Source of the DNA: Desmodesmus armatus
Taxonomy: Eukaryota; Chlorophyta; Chlorophyceae; Sphaeropleales; Scenedesmaceae
Reading direction: 5' to 3'
DNA: 64,000 bases
NCBI GenBank assembly: GCA_007449985.2
Contig: VIIQ02000562.1
Coordinates: 310,001 to 374,000 of the forward strand
Shown here: piece by piece, positions 42,583 through 54,160 of the stretch
Layout: every line of letters begins with the position of its first letter
Numbering within the stretch: the stretch's first letter is position 1
Made by a program: the position numbers and the translations under genes
Notes under the pieces: generated by a model
Seen by the model: only the letters and a program-made list of their open reading frames with translations
Told to the model about the DNA's origin: nothing
Database searches by the model: none

Positions 42583-45330
42583 ATGAGGGGCCCAAACGTG
42601 GTGTACGTGGGAAACCTCCCCACTGATATCAAGGAGAGGGAGCTGCAGGACCTGTTCGACAAGGTCAGTAGCGCGCTCAGCAGCATCTGTCTTCGTTCCC
42701 CTGGTGCCTGCGCTGACCCCCTGTCCCGTGTGCTCGTCGCAGTTCGGTTCCATCCGCGCCATCGACATCAAGATTCCACCCCGCCCGCCCCCTTTTGCCT
42801 TCATCGAGTTTGACGACCCAAGGTCAGGCCTGTCTCCTGCAGTGCAGTCATGCATGGTTGTAGGGCTCTCTATAAGCGGGTGCTGCACCAGACAGCACAT
42901 AATCGTGCACCACACACCCCCTGCACTTCTTCAGACAACAGGAGCTGCACAGCCTGTACATGCCCCACCTGCAACAGCAGCAGCAGCGAGTCAGCACACT
43001 GCTCAAACCATCTATATGCTGCATATGCAGGGCTGCTGAGGACGCTGCTCATGCACGGGACGGCTATGACTTCTATGGCGTCACCCTGCGCGTCGAGATT
43101 GCTCGTGGAGGCAACCCGCGTGGCCCACCTAGGGGTCCCACTTCCAGGCGGCAAGGTGGCACCCCCTTCCGTGTGACCATCCGCGGCCTGCCTGCGTCAG
43201 CCAGCTGGCAAGACCTGAAGGTAGGCTGCCCAGCACCCAGCCGCCTGCAACCTGCTGCACTGTCAAAGTGCTTGCTGAGTTTGGAGCAGAACGTGTCCCA
43301 CCCTTTTGCCCAAAGAAAACCCTCTTGCCCAAAGAAGAAAGCAACCTATACTGTAGGATCTGTATCCTCATGTGGTGACCATGTGCCGTGTTTGCCTGTC
43401 GTCCTGCAGGACCACTTCCGTCAGGTGGTGAAGCCCTGCTTCACAGAGGTCTACCGTGACCGTGGCGAGGCCATTGGTGTGGCTGAGTTTGAGACCATGG
43501 AGGAGATGCGCACAGCCATCAGGCGCCTGGACGACTCGGAGTTCAAGAACCCCTTTGAGAAGAGCTACATCCGCATCGTTGAGGTGCGCAAAACCGCGGG
43601 CTGCATGCTGGAAACCCATTCATTAGCTTACGCTGCCATGCCTCACATTTGCACACGACTTTCCTCTGGCCAACTTCTCACGAACCCAAGCACATATGGG
43701 CCAGGCTGCAGCTGCTTGGGGCACAGCACGCAGCGGCAAACATGCCACTTGTCAAACCTTGTGTGTGGTGGGGTGCATTGTGCAAGCACATATGCCCCCT
43801 TGCAAGTGATGTCATGACCTGTGTCTGAATCTCTCCCTGCATGCCCTCTTCCTTATTCTTGTTTGCAGGATACTGGCTACGGTGGTGGTGGCCGCGGCGG
43901 CGGGTATGGTGGCGGCTACGGTGGTGGCGGTGGCGGCGGCGGCTATGGCGGTCGTGGGGGCTACGGCGGCGGTGGCGGCTACGGCAGGGACGAGCCCTAT
44001 GGTGGGCGCGGTCGGGACCGTGACCGTGACATCGACTATGGCAGGGGCCGGCGTTCACCCAGCCGCAGCAGGAGCCGCAGCAGGAGCCGAAGCCGCAGCA
44101 AGAGCAGGAGCCGCAGCAGGAGCCGCAGCAAGAGCCCTGTCCGTGGCAAGGACCGCAGTGTCAGTCGCAGCAGGAGCCGCAGCCGCTCAAGGAGCCGCAG
44201 CAGGTAGGATGCAGGTGCTGGGATGGGTGTAGATAGTGCCAGGTTCTAGCTGAAGTCTGCAGCAATTGCCTCATGTGTCATTGTTTGCGTGGAATGCTGT
44301 CCTACACACGCTGTGAGCAGCAAGGCGTACTGCCCTAGCTGCACTACAGCCAGCCAGCCAGCACATGTTCACCTGCTGTGTGCTGTTTGGCTCGGGCTGC
44401 AGCACATGGCCTGGTGTGCACTGGCGGCCGCCCTGAGAGAGGCAGCTGGCACTGGCATGTGGCACTTCTCTAAAGCCTCTTGGACTAGGCAGGCGCAGCA
44501 GGGTCATGGCAGCACACACCAAACACTATCCCTTGGGCAGCAGCCACAGCATGCAAGGCGGGCGTGGGGCTGGACCGACTAGGACTAGCTGGGCGGCTTG
44601 GCAGCTTTGGAGCAGGCTTGCATGGCGTGCTGGCTGGTGGTGTGGCCCAATGGGCGACATTGGAGGCGTTGCCTGGCTGGACAGCTGCGTTGCCGTGCGC
44701 CTCACCAGCTTCCAGCGCAGGTGGTTGCTGGCGCGGCGCTGCTGTGGCCGGTGCAGCTCTTGTGATTGTCTGGTCAGCCTTGGCTTGATTGGCAGGTCGA
44801 CCCGTGGCGCTGGCCCGAGCGGCCTTGTCCTGGTGTCTGACAGCACAGTGGATCTGGAGCAGTGCTTGTGGAGCTGGTGTGGAGCTGGTTTGCAGTGCAT
44901 GGAGCTGGTGCTTGTGCATGGAGCTGGTGCTTGTTGATGGGGTCTCCTGTGGTCGTCAGCAGCTTGGCGCTGGAGGGGCAGCAAAGGCCATCCTCACTGG
45001 CAGGGCTGTTGTTCTGGTGTAGAGGGTTACCGATAGAGAAATACCGTAGTTGAAGGGGGGGAGTTGTGGGGTTGTGCTGAGGCTGGACTTGAGTTCGAGA
45101 GGCCAGACTGTTGGACGCGGTTTGGTGCAGTACACCCCTTACACCAACACCAGCAAGGACACAAGTCTGCGCTGGGGCATCACTCCAGGTAAGCTAATCC
45201 CTCTGCCTGTCACATGACGTCAACTCAACCTCCTGTTGCTCGCCCTGCCTGTCTGCTGTATGGCTTCCTGTGCAGGTCTCGCAGTCGCAGCCCTGCTGGC
45301 AGCCCTCGTGGACGCTCCAAGTCACCATGA
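42583..45330 (+). CDS. SR splicing factor, SRSF1/SR34-like
   Basis: Nuclear pre-mRNA splicing regulator that binds exonic enhancers. Exons: 42583-42663, 42743-42822, 43031-43220, 43410-43583, 43869-44203, 45276-45330 (TGA); phases agree, 304 codons. RRM1 starts NVVYVGNLPTDIKERELQDL, with FAFIEFDDPR as RNP1-like core. The pseudo-RRM has the diagnostic SWQDLKD heptapeptide, split by an intron. It is followed by a Gly/Tyr-rich hinge (GYGGGG repeats) and an RS domain of Arg-Ser and Lys-Ser dipeptides ending RGRSKSP. The last intron, 1,072 bases, separates the final 18 codons of the RS tail. Long or retained introns are a common autoregulatory feature of SR genes, but no poison exon is proven here. 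Confidence 0.95.
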
Positions 45331-46111
45331 AGGCAGAGGCGCGTGTTTGGTGTACTGAATGATGTTGCCGTATGTCCCTTGTGGACTGTGTGTAGTTGAC
45401 GTGCCTTGTATGTTGAATGCTTGTCCCTTGTGGACCGTGTGTAGTTGACATCCCTTGTGTGTCGAATGCTCGTGTTATGACCATTGACATGGGTGACAAT
45501 GTGGGGCATGAGTGTCAGCTTTGCTTTGGCAGGTCCAGGTTTGTTGACTCTGAGAGCTTCTGACAGGACACTCCAGGCATTGCAGGTGCTGGCAACATGG
45601 TGTGTTGCTGGCTCTGGCTGTATGTTTGTCTATTGTGTGGCTGTCAGTTATGATTGTAACACACTGTCAGTCATGTCGTGACATGGTTACACTTGTGAGG
45701 GTGGAGCTTGGCCAGAGCACGCGTGGGGAACCTGTGTTCACTCAAGCACAGCACACTCCACAGCAGGTCTGTCTTTGGCCTGAACTGGCAGCTACCTACA
45801 TGCAGCATGCATGATGTGAAAGGATGGGCAAATGGGCAGCAGATCTAGACGTGAAGAAAAGTGTGAAGTTGTTTGGGTGAGGGCCAAGTACTCCGCACTG
45901 TTTATGCGCAATGTAGCACTGCGCAAAACAGCCAGTGAGCAGCCACATTGAGCACTGACTGACTGGTAGTCACATTGTCCTTGAGGCATGGTGTACAAGA
46001 CTTGCTAGGTGCGGTGCAAAGAGCATATGTGCTGCAACATCAATTGACTTTGTCAGCAGGCAGCTCAGTACAGATCAAACTGACACTGGACCCAACACAC
46101 AGCTTAGGGGC
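45331..46111. other. Intergenic region between convergent genes, with TGTAA signal
   Basis: Holds the 3' UTRs of the SR gene and the CxxCxxCC gene. A TGTAA algal-type polyadenylation signal for the SR gene is at 45655-45659. Confidence 0.4.
45373..45470. repeat. 49-bp imperfect tandem duplication in the SR gene 3' UTR
   Basis: Two 49-base units (45373-45421 and 45422-45470) that differ at a handful of positions. They start 43 bases after the SR stop codon. Confidence 0.85.
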
Positions 46112-48299
46112 TTATTGCAGCCCCCCAACATCATCCCCCACGTCAGCAAGCTCTTGCAAGCGCGCTAGCCGCTGCTGCCACCGCTCTTTGGTCGCATCTT
46201 TTCTGCTTGTTTGTGCAGCAGCATCGCTGTCTGCCTGTGAATGCTGCTGCTGGCTGCTGCTCCCTGGGTGCCTGGGGTGATGCAGCTGCTGCTCCACTGG
46301 CTGCTCAAGGACTGCCTGGCCCTGGCTTTCTGTGGTGCTGTGCGCAAAGCCGCTCTCCTTGCTAGAACTGCTGCTGCTGATGCTGCTGCCCTGGTCACCA
46401 GCACTGCCGCTGCTGCTGATGGCTGGCGCTGGCGGCTGCAGGGTGGCTGCTGCTGCTGCAGCTGTGCTGTGCTTTTTCTGCTTTTTGCTGGGCTTCCTTG
46501 ACAGCATCCGCCGGTACTCCATGGCTGTTGCTGCCCGCAGTTGCCTGGCAGCGTCCGTTGTGTCTGTTGGTGCAGCATCTGGGTGGTCAAACCCCTCACA
46601 TATGTTCTCTGCGGCATGACAGCAGACATAAAGATGCAGTGAGTATGCCTTGTTTCACTGTGTGGCAGTGCTGCCCTGCCCTGAAGTCTACTGCTCGTCA
46701 GGTTGCCCGCACCCTGTGTGAGGCAGGATTGCCATCTGCACATGCATACCCCTTGTCCGTGGTGGTGTTGACTGCCTAGGGCTGCGATGGGAGCAGTCGT
46801 TTGCTTCCCCAGCTCTGTTGTGGGTGTGACAAATGCCTGGATTGCTGGGTGCTGTGCTGGGGATCCATGGCTCAGCCAAAGTTTGCCCTCTGCCACTGCC
46901 AACTGGGTGTCTGCAAGCCACGCCAAGCTTTGGCAAGGCCGGCAGGTTGGCAGGCACCTGACAAACTGTGAGGTACACACCTTTCTCCCAGGTCCAGTCA
47001 TAGTCATTCATCAGGTCAGGCCACCTGCAGTCAGCAGTACAAGGAGATGCGTTGGCAGTGAACGTCGGGCATCTGCATGAGCGTCAGGCAGTGGAGCCCT
47101 GTTGACACAGGTGACCTGTCAGGCAACTGTAGCTGCCTCGGCTGTCAAACCATGCTACAGCCTGTAACTTCATTGGCAGCTTCACCTCCTCTCAACCTAG
47201 TACAACACTGTGTGCCGCACAGATATGAACTGTGCCGACGCAAAGTTGTACTAGCACTGAGCCTGCATTACCCACGACCTGGCTTCAGAGTGCAGTTTGA
47301 TAGCCACATGCTGGACTCACCATGGATATGTGCTGCACTGCAGTGGGCGGACCTTGTGTATGCTGCACGTGTTGTCTGGTTGCAGGAAGATACAATCGCG
47401 CGTCTGCAGCAGTGCACACAGATGATTCACTCAGCTGTGTACAGGCTGCTTGTTTGGCACTTGCCAACTCCCCACAAGAAGCCCTGTTGCCAAATGCACC
47501 GATGCTGGTGCACATGACGTTCCAGCTGGTGCTCCGATCGCCTCAGGCCTTGTGCTGGCATATTGACATGCAGGCAAGTGCCCGGCACTAGACCCGAACG
47601 GGGGCGATTCTGCTAGTAATCCTGCTGCCACACCAACAGAACTATGTATACACCGATGCGCACACATAGCAAAGCACAGTACCCGCCCCACTCACTGGAT
47701 TGTTCTTTGCTTTGAGGAGCTTGAAGCCCTCCACCTTGCTGTACACCCGCACATACTGGTGTTGAAAGCGCTGCAGGGACATCCCCAGGTGTGCTGCAAT
47801 GCGGTCAGCCTCCTCATCTGCTATCCAGACCTCGCCGTCACCTGTGACACCCCACAGGCATGTTTCGCGTCTTGATGTGTCACTGCACACTTGCGGATGC
47901 AGCTCGAGCTTCCACGGCACCAGCTCGAGCTTCTACTGCTGTCACAGATCAAAGTTTTGTCGACAAAAGCAGCTTCTGAGCTGCACAAGTGCCTTGTTCA
48001 CAGGAGTTGACTGCTTTGTCAGCAGGTCAACCTCCACACCACACCAGCTCACCTGTGCAACACTTGCCACATTGGGTGCAGGTGAATCGCTTTTCAGCTA
48101 TCAAAGCCTTGAAAGCTTCCAGCCCAACGTCTGGCTGCTGCTGTGCTTCGTTGTTAGCCAGCTCATGCTGCTGCTGCTGGTGCCCAGTTGCTGCCAAGAC
48201 AACTGCGCGAGTTTGCCCGCGCAAACATGGCACACGACATTGAGATGTTGTCAATGAGAAGCCAGCCCAGTCCGATGGGCAAACACTCCGTGATTGCAT
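46112..48299 (-). CDS. YkgJ-like CxxCxxCC metal-chelating domain protein
   Basis: Exons: 48299-48053, 47841-47696, 47403-47321, 47036-46981, 46608-46112 (TAA); phases agree, 342 codons. The Cys cluster FTCTQCGKCCTG is followed by GDGEVWIADEEADRIAAHLG. A second set follows: CIFLQPDNTCSIHKVRPLQC, STYPWWPDLMNDYDWTWEKE and CEGFD. This order is that of the putative zinc- or iron-chelating PF03692/YkgJ family found in bacteria and plastid-bearing eukaryotes. The biochemical role is not established. The first 40 residues are Ser/Arg/Cys-rich without acidic residues after the first few, and could be a plastid or mitochondrial presequence. The C-terminal 150 residues are low-complexity Lys/Ala/Ser/Gln. 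The start is the first ATG of the exon; a TTG two codons upstream is not preferred. Confidence 0.86.
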
Positions 48300-48849
48300 G
48301 TCCAAGGATCACTGATCTGCTGAATTTTGCTTCGCTGGTCTGAATGCTGGTTTTGATGTGCAAAAAAACGGCATACCCTCATAAAAGAAAGTAAATTTCA
48401 CACAAACGTCATCCGCAGCGTTAAGCTGCACCTCGGACAGGTGTAAACAACTCCCAACAGATCCAGCATCCAAGTTCACTGGGACACCTGCTGGGGTCAG
48501 TGCAGAATAGAGAGGACACCGGCACTGAAGAGTCCTGCCCTTTGAGCTACACCTAAAATCGAAACACAAACAAGCACACACAGCCTGACAGCCAGCCGCC
48601 GTCCACCCAGTCACTGAGTGTAGCCAGCTTTGAAGAAGGGCGGCCTTTGGGCGCGGTGCTCCTGTGACCACTTCCTTGCTGCTGCACCTAACACCACCAT
48701 ACGACTGCACGTCTAGGCTTGGCGCAATTGCCCAGCAGCGCGCGCTGATGCACTTTGCATGTGCACCGCCGGCTTCCAGCCGGTCAGCCTGAGTAGCAAC
48801 TACTATACCCAACTGGCCACTACCCACCATCGTCGCGCCAGGCCCCGCC
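48300..48849. other. 5' flank of the CxxCxxCC gene
   Basis: Probable promoter region of the gene ending at 48299. Minus-strand open frames here are not supported by splice sites or similarity. Confidence 0.4.
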
Positions 48850-49090
48850 GCCAACACCACACTGCCGCTGCTACCCTTTGTCACAATCGATGCTGCCTGC
48901 ACCGCCTCCAGCAAGAGCCTGGGGTCACCCGGCGGCAGTCGGCGACCTATTGCCTGAACCTGCAGGACAGTGCGCATGAACACATACATGCAGCACAAAG
49001 CATCAACCATCCCCGAGTGACGCCTGCCGGCTCTTCACACCGAAGGGGCAAATTGCCAGACTGCTGTCTAAGCACTCCAGCAGCCAGGTC
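48850..49090 (-). pseudogene. Relic of the RETICULATA-like gene (intron 1 / exon 2 region)
   Basis: Same-orientation similarity to about 53370-53590, by eye roughly 70-80%. It includes the acceptor region, the stretch encoding CTCTTGCTGGAGGCGGTGC and the poly-Gly coding start. In the frame used by the intact gene it reads QALAGGGAGSI, then meets a stop, so this copy is not functional as that gene. It lies immediately downstream of the duplicated PWWP exons, giving a chimeric block. Confidence 0.65.
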
Positions 49091-49182
49091 AAGCCGCGAT
49101 CTCCGCATTCCAGGCACCCAGCAGGCGCGCAAAGCCAGATGCACATATATAGCGATAAGCTGCATGCACACATGTGGCGCTC

Positions 49183-49927
49183 ACCTGCTCCAGCGCGGCG
49201 ACAAACTTCTTGTTCTTGCGCCCATTGGCGCAGAAAGATTGGGCCATGCCTCTCTCCCATGCCGTGACGTCCTTCGCGCCAATCCAGGCAATCTCCGACG
49301 TCCCAAAGAAGATCACGGGCGTGTCCTGGCTGCTCTTGTGCGGGACTCCCCCCAGGTGTTGCCTTGCAGCGGCCTTGGAGAGGATCTGCGCTGGCCTGCG
49401 CGATCGTAATGGAAACACAAGAAGCAAAGGGATGCGTATGTTGGGAATGCAGCACTCCTGCTGCTGCTGTGGTCGGTGCTCCTGCTTGGACAGTGTCTGC
49501 TGCTGTCGAATCCTCAAGTCGGGCTTGCTGCTAGTCCTGTGCCACTGCATGGCCCCACCGGTGCCCTCTCCACCTCGGTCTAATACTCCTGCTTTCGTTC
49601 ACGTGCTTGGCGGGGCCCGCAGGCACCTGTCAGTCCCCAGTCCCCAGTTGACGATGGCAGAAGACAAACAGCATTGGGTCCCCAGCACAGCACCCAGCAG
49701 CCCAGCACCCAGGCATGCCCCACACCCACTCACCACCATGGGTAGCCCTTCACCCGACACCGAACCACGCGGGATGACTCACAGTCCTGGCAGAAGGCAG
49801 GCTTGCCAAGCATCGCAGTCCAGGAGTGGTCAGCATTGTTCCCCTGCTGCTTTGGCTTGCGGGAGCCAGGGCCCCCCTCCACCATGTTGGACACACACAC
49901 CACTACGACTGTCGCTGCATGCCAGCA
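49183..49927 (-). repeat. Inverted duplication arm A (PWWP exons)
   Basis: About 740 bases nearly identical, in inverted orientation, to 54119-54855. Differences are substitutions plus small indels in the intron. The outer boundary is close to CTGGCATGCAGCG in both arms. Confidence 0.92.
49185..49885 (-). pseudogene. Truncated duplicate of the PWWP exons of the SET-domain gene
   Basis: Exon 1 (49885-49734) and exon 2 (49395-49185) have exactly the lengths, 152 and 211 bases, of exons 1 and 2 of the gene at 54161. Splice sites and frame are intact. It encodes a PWWP domain only (YPWW joined to PAQIL, then TPVIFFGTSEIAWIGAKDV). Changes include a Trp to Arg substitution in the conserved VWCRVKG strand and Pro to His nearby. 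No AWS or SET exons follow; the sequence downstream is the RETICULATA-like relic. It could be a dead fragment or make a small stand-alone PWWP protein. Confidence 0.75.
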
Positions 49928-51428
49928 CAGAGTTGTCTGCTACTAGTAAAGTTTCCTTTACATTTCTTGCTTTGAAAAGGCTTTCGAGCCGGAGCCTGGT
50001 TGCTGCTGGGATTCGACACTATGTTGCTCCTAATGCTGCTAGTGTGACTGCCGCCGGTACTTACTGCACAAGACACCCATTGATGACGCGCACTTGCTGG
50101 CTCAGCCAAGGTTGTTTAGCTGAGGTGCCTAGTGCGATGTGCATCCACCCCTGAGTTGCATATCCAAATCATTCACTTTCTTTGCTGGCCTGCTGTGTTT
50201 GCCGGACAGCTGGTCTGTGCATAACCTCGGGTGCTGGAGCCTGTGAGCCACCACAAATCTGCCCAAACAATCAAGATGTGTTGGGACCTTGCCAATTTAC
50301 TCCAGATCCTCACACCCAACACCACATCATCCCAGCACATCAAACACATCAGCGACCTGCGTGAAGAGTCAGAAGGACACCGTCACTGGACAGCCTCCCG
50401 CCCTAAAAGCACTGCTGTACGCAGCAGCACAGATCACACAAAGCACCAGAGAAAACATCGCGCGGCTTTGACCCCCACACGGCAGACATCCACACAGTGA
50501 GAGGCGCAGGCGGCGCAAAGGGCACACACATATGCAGGAGCAGAGTGCCAGCAATGGCTGCTGCATGCCTTGGCATGAGGGGCAGCCTTCCAGAAATTGG
50601 CATGGCAGGTGCTCCTGTCACAGAGCTGCTTGCCGGCTGCAAAGTGTTGCCGGAAACCACCGCATGCCAGCCCTACATGTTGTACAAACGAACGACAGCC
50701 AAACTACGATTGTGCACCCCAGCACTGATGCCCACCACCCACACCACCATGCCACTGCACTTGCAGGCTTGGTTGGAATTGTGCTGACAGTGCTTCCAGG
50801 CTTGGCATGAGCACCAGAGGCCTTTCAGCCCCATAGCTTGACTAGCAGCACCTACGAGCATCAAGCATGGCCAAACCACTGTGGCCAGAAATGAAGCTGC
50901 ACAGACACTCAACCCTGAGGTTATGCTGCAAAACAAAAGCTCCCTGCTTGAAATGTTATGTTGAAAGAATAGCAGTGATGCTGGAACAGCACACAGTGCA
51001 ATTTGCAGAAAATGCTCTGGCACCACAGGCACCCCCTCTCGGCAAACCCAAGATGACCCTACCTGCCACCCCCATCCTCCCTCACTTCCACCCTACTTGA
51101 AACAAGGGCCCCTCAGCACGCAGCACCCCAACCCCACTACTACCGGTGGAGCAACAGCGCCCCATAACCACGCATTACAACCCCTCTCCCGGCAGCAGTT
51201 GCTGCGCAGAAGGCTCCCATCCTCCTTGCCCCCTGCCGCCCCCTTGCCCGGATCCACAACACTCAGCCAGCACTGTGTAGCTGGTTTCACACCGCACTAC
51301 ACAACTGTGCCTGGCAGACAACCCACTACCAACACCGGTGGGTGCTGGGTAGGATGCCCGTGGCTGGTGGCTGCGTGGGCAAGAAACACCAACAGATTTC
51401 GCACTGCTGCGCCCAGCACTGCTGCTGC
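49928..51428. other. Intergenic region
   Basis: About 1.5 kb between the duplicated fragments and the 3' end of the RETICULATA-like gene. No gene, RNA or clear repeat seen. Confidence 0.5.
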
Positions 51429-53775
51429 TTACGCCTCAGCCAGAGCTGGTGCTGACGAGCCTGACTTCTGCACGCCAAACATGCGGGCGATGGTCACGAA
51501 GGAGATGCCGCCGACAATGTTGTTGGCGCCGCGGATGGCTGCAGAGTAGGCCCTGAACACACCCATGGGCATCAACTTCACAAGCATCTGCAACATTACA
51601 CAGAAAGACACACAGCCTGTAAGACAAAGATGTAGAACTACGCTGGCTTGACATCCTACTGACATGCTGGAGGATGGATACAACTGCTGTGAATGCATGC
51701 AAACTCCGGTACGCGCATGCCCCCAAACCCCTGCAAAGAGGGAACAGGCGAAACACAAAAACATGACTGCTGTAAACCCCGCACATCCCGCAACTCCCTT
51801 GGCCGCTGAACCCTGTCACTCACCCCGTCTGCTCCTCCCAGCAGCTGGTAGCGCAGGTTGCTGCTGATGCCCATGTGCAGCGCCCAGCAGGCCGCATTGC
51901 CCACCACGCTGGGGGGCTCGTTCTGGGTCACAAAGTTGGGGTCTAGCTGCTTGCGCAGCGCCAGCAGCCCGTTGGAGATGCTGGTGCCCACGGTGCCAGC
52001 CATAAGACCAATCATGGAGAAGATGAGACCCTGATGACAAGGGGAACAATATCGGTGCAGAAAAGAGTAAGTTAGTACAAGCTATAAACTATCAGTAATT
52101 GGATGTTACACTGAACACTGGCCGTTTGAGGAGCCAACACAAGGCTCATTGGCCAGTGAGTAGCGAGAAAGGGATACACATAGGCATGCATGTGATCATT
52201 TGCCGCCAGAGATGAAAGGCCTTAAACTGCTCCACAATGGGTACACTTGCCATTGCCAATCTACCTTCACCATCACTTCTGCATGATGCACAGACATGAA
52301 CCGCCATGTGCAGCGCACTTTCACTCTCTTCTTATAAGTGTGATGGACTCCTCTCTACTCCGAGCTGCCTGCTGAGCGCACCTTGTAGGCAAAGTTGACG
52401 AGCCGCTTGCTGACAGGGAAGCCAGCCTGGAACATGTTGGCGCCTGGGGCGCCCCACTTGACAAGGAACTCGTCAGACAGCAGCCGCACCAGCAGCGACT
52501 GGCCAGCGACAGCGCCGGCTGCTCCTGCTGCTGTTGGGGCCAGCAGGTACATCAAGGAGAAGTTCACTATGCTGCCCACCTGCGGGCAACATACGCAAAT
52601 AGAGGTGGCGCAAAAGACACATATGAAATTTTATGTAACTGCTGCGTAGGGTGCGTGCATGGCGACCAACATGACGGGGACAGCTGGACGACTGCCCATC
52701 TGGCTGAGCAGCCCACGCCGTCCCATGCAAAACAGCCAGGCAGTGCGACCTGCCTGAGGCACCCCCCAGCTGCTGCCCTGTGTTGCAATTGCTGCTGGAA
52801 CGCTCCTGCGATTGCAGCTGTTCCACCCTTCCAGCACCCAGCATTTCCTGCAAGTGTGCGCTGCTGCTTTCAAGCTGTACTGTGTGATGACCACCTGGCT
52901 AGTGGTGCAGGATGCTGAGCAGTAAAATCACTCACCACCAGTGTTGCAAACACAAAGTCCAGCTCATTGAGGCCCCAGTTTGGCCTAGAGGACATGTCTC
53001 CAATGACAGATGCACCAACGCCAATCACCTGAAGGCACAAGCAGGGGGACCACGCACTCTCAGCTGCAATCTGGTCAACTTTGAAGGGAAGGTGCTATGC
53101 TTGCCACACCCGCGACTGCCACTGAAATGTTCTGGTGTGTCGCTTGTGGAGTTTGATGCTGCACCATGATCATCAGTGCGGCCCCTGCCCCCTCTGCTCT
53201 TGCCCTCCTCCTGCCTCCTCACCTGCTCCAACATGACTTTGAAAGGAAACTCAGGGTCAGCTGCCACGCGGTCCGTCCAGCCCTTCCAGGCAAAGCCACC
53301 CTTCTTGGGCTGCTGGCCGCCCTCCCCGCTGCCTTCACCCTTGCCAGCACCGTCACCACCCCAGCCCCCGCCGCCGCCACCACCACTGCCACCGCTGCCC
53401 TTGTCACCACCGATGCTGCCCGCACCGCCTCCAGCAAGAGCCTGGGGTATGACCTGCTGCCTGGGCCTGCAGGGCAGGGCGTATGTACGCATACATGCAG
53501 CACACAGCATTATGATTCCAAAAAGACGCCTTCGGCCCCCCACATCCAAGGGGCACATCGTTGGGCTGCTCCCAGGACACCAGCAGCCACCAGATACCGA
53601 TTCATTGCACACCACGCCACCAGTAGACGCACCTGGAAGCCAGCTTGTGTGAGCATGCACCTCTGCTGGGTTGGCAGACTTTCAGTTGAGGCGCTGCTGC
53701 TTTGACCTTGACTGCTGCAGGCCGTGCTGGCTGCACGCCCCCCTGCTGCAGCCCATGCAGCTGCAGGCTGTTCAT
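51429..53775 (-). CDS. RETICULATA-related (DUF3411) chloroplast membrane protein
   Basis: Plastid envelope-type membrane protein; plant members affect leaf-vein and mesophyll differentiation or metabolite supply, and the algal role is unknown. Exons: 53775-53633, 53466-53223, 53028-52936, 52579-52382, 52030-51824, 51587-51429 (TAA); phases agree, 347 codons. The N-terminus (MNSLQLHGLQQGG...) is rich in Ala, Gln, Lys and Ser without acidic residues, like a transit peptide. A poly-Gly stretch follows, typical of the family. Core landmarks: RPNWGLNELDFVFATLV, a hydrophobic VGSIVNFSLMYLLAP, then MIGLMAGTVGTSISNGLL and the C-terminal RGANNIVGGISFVTIARMFG. Divergent from the SET gene across 385 bases. 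A relic of its 5' part lies at 48850-49090. Confidence 0.94.
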
Positions 53776-54160
53776 AGTGCCTTGATGCTGTGCTTGCTGC
53801 GGGCTTCTTCAGAGCGATACAGAGCAGCAGCAACTCAAACGGTGGTTAAGCCAGAGCCCTGCAGCTGGGTTTTCAGTAGTGAAGTAAAACTATCGAGATA
53901 CAAACGACATAGCTTGATCCTGTCTGCCTGTTGCTCCAGCGTGTGTTACGCAGTGTTTTTGTGTTGTTCCCGTTCTGAAGGCAAGCTTTCCATCCAGTTT
54001 GCTGTCAGCTTCATTGAAAACAACAGCAGGACAACCACGCCCGAACGGCCCACTCGGATTCCTTATGCGTCTGTGTTGTCTCGGCCTGCTGCTTTCTGCC
54101 TGACCTCTGAGCGAGCTCTGCTGGCATGCAGCGACAGTCGTAGTGGTGTGTGTGTCCAAC
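53776..54160. promoter_or_regulatory. Compact bidirectional promoter, RETICULATA-like / PWWP-SET genes
   Basis: 385 bases between divergent start codons. The inverted repeat begins at about 54119, so only the last 40 or so bases of this promoter region were copied to arm A. Confidence 0.5.

Noticed and set aside
48309..49010. 233-codon minus-strand ORF
   Set aside because: Reads the RETICULATA-like relic in a frame different from the intact gene and has no independent support.
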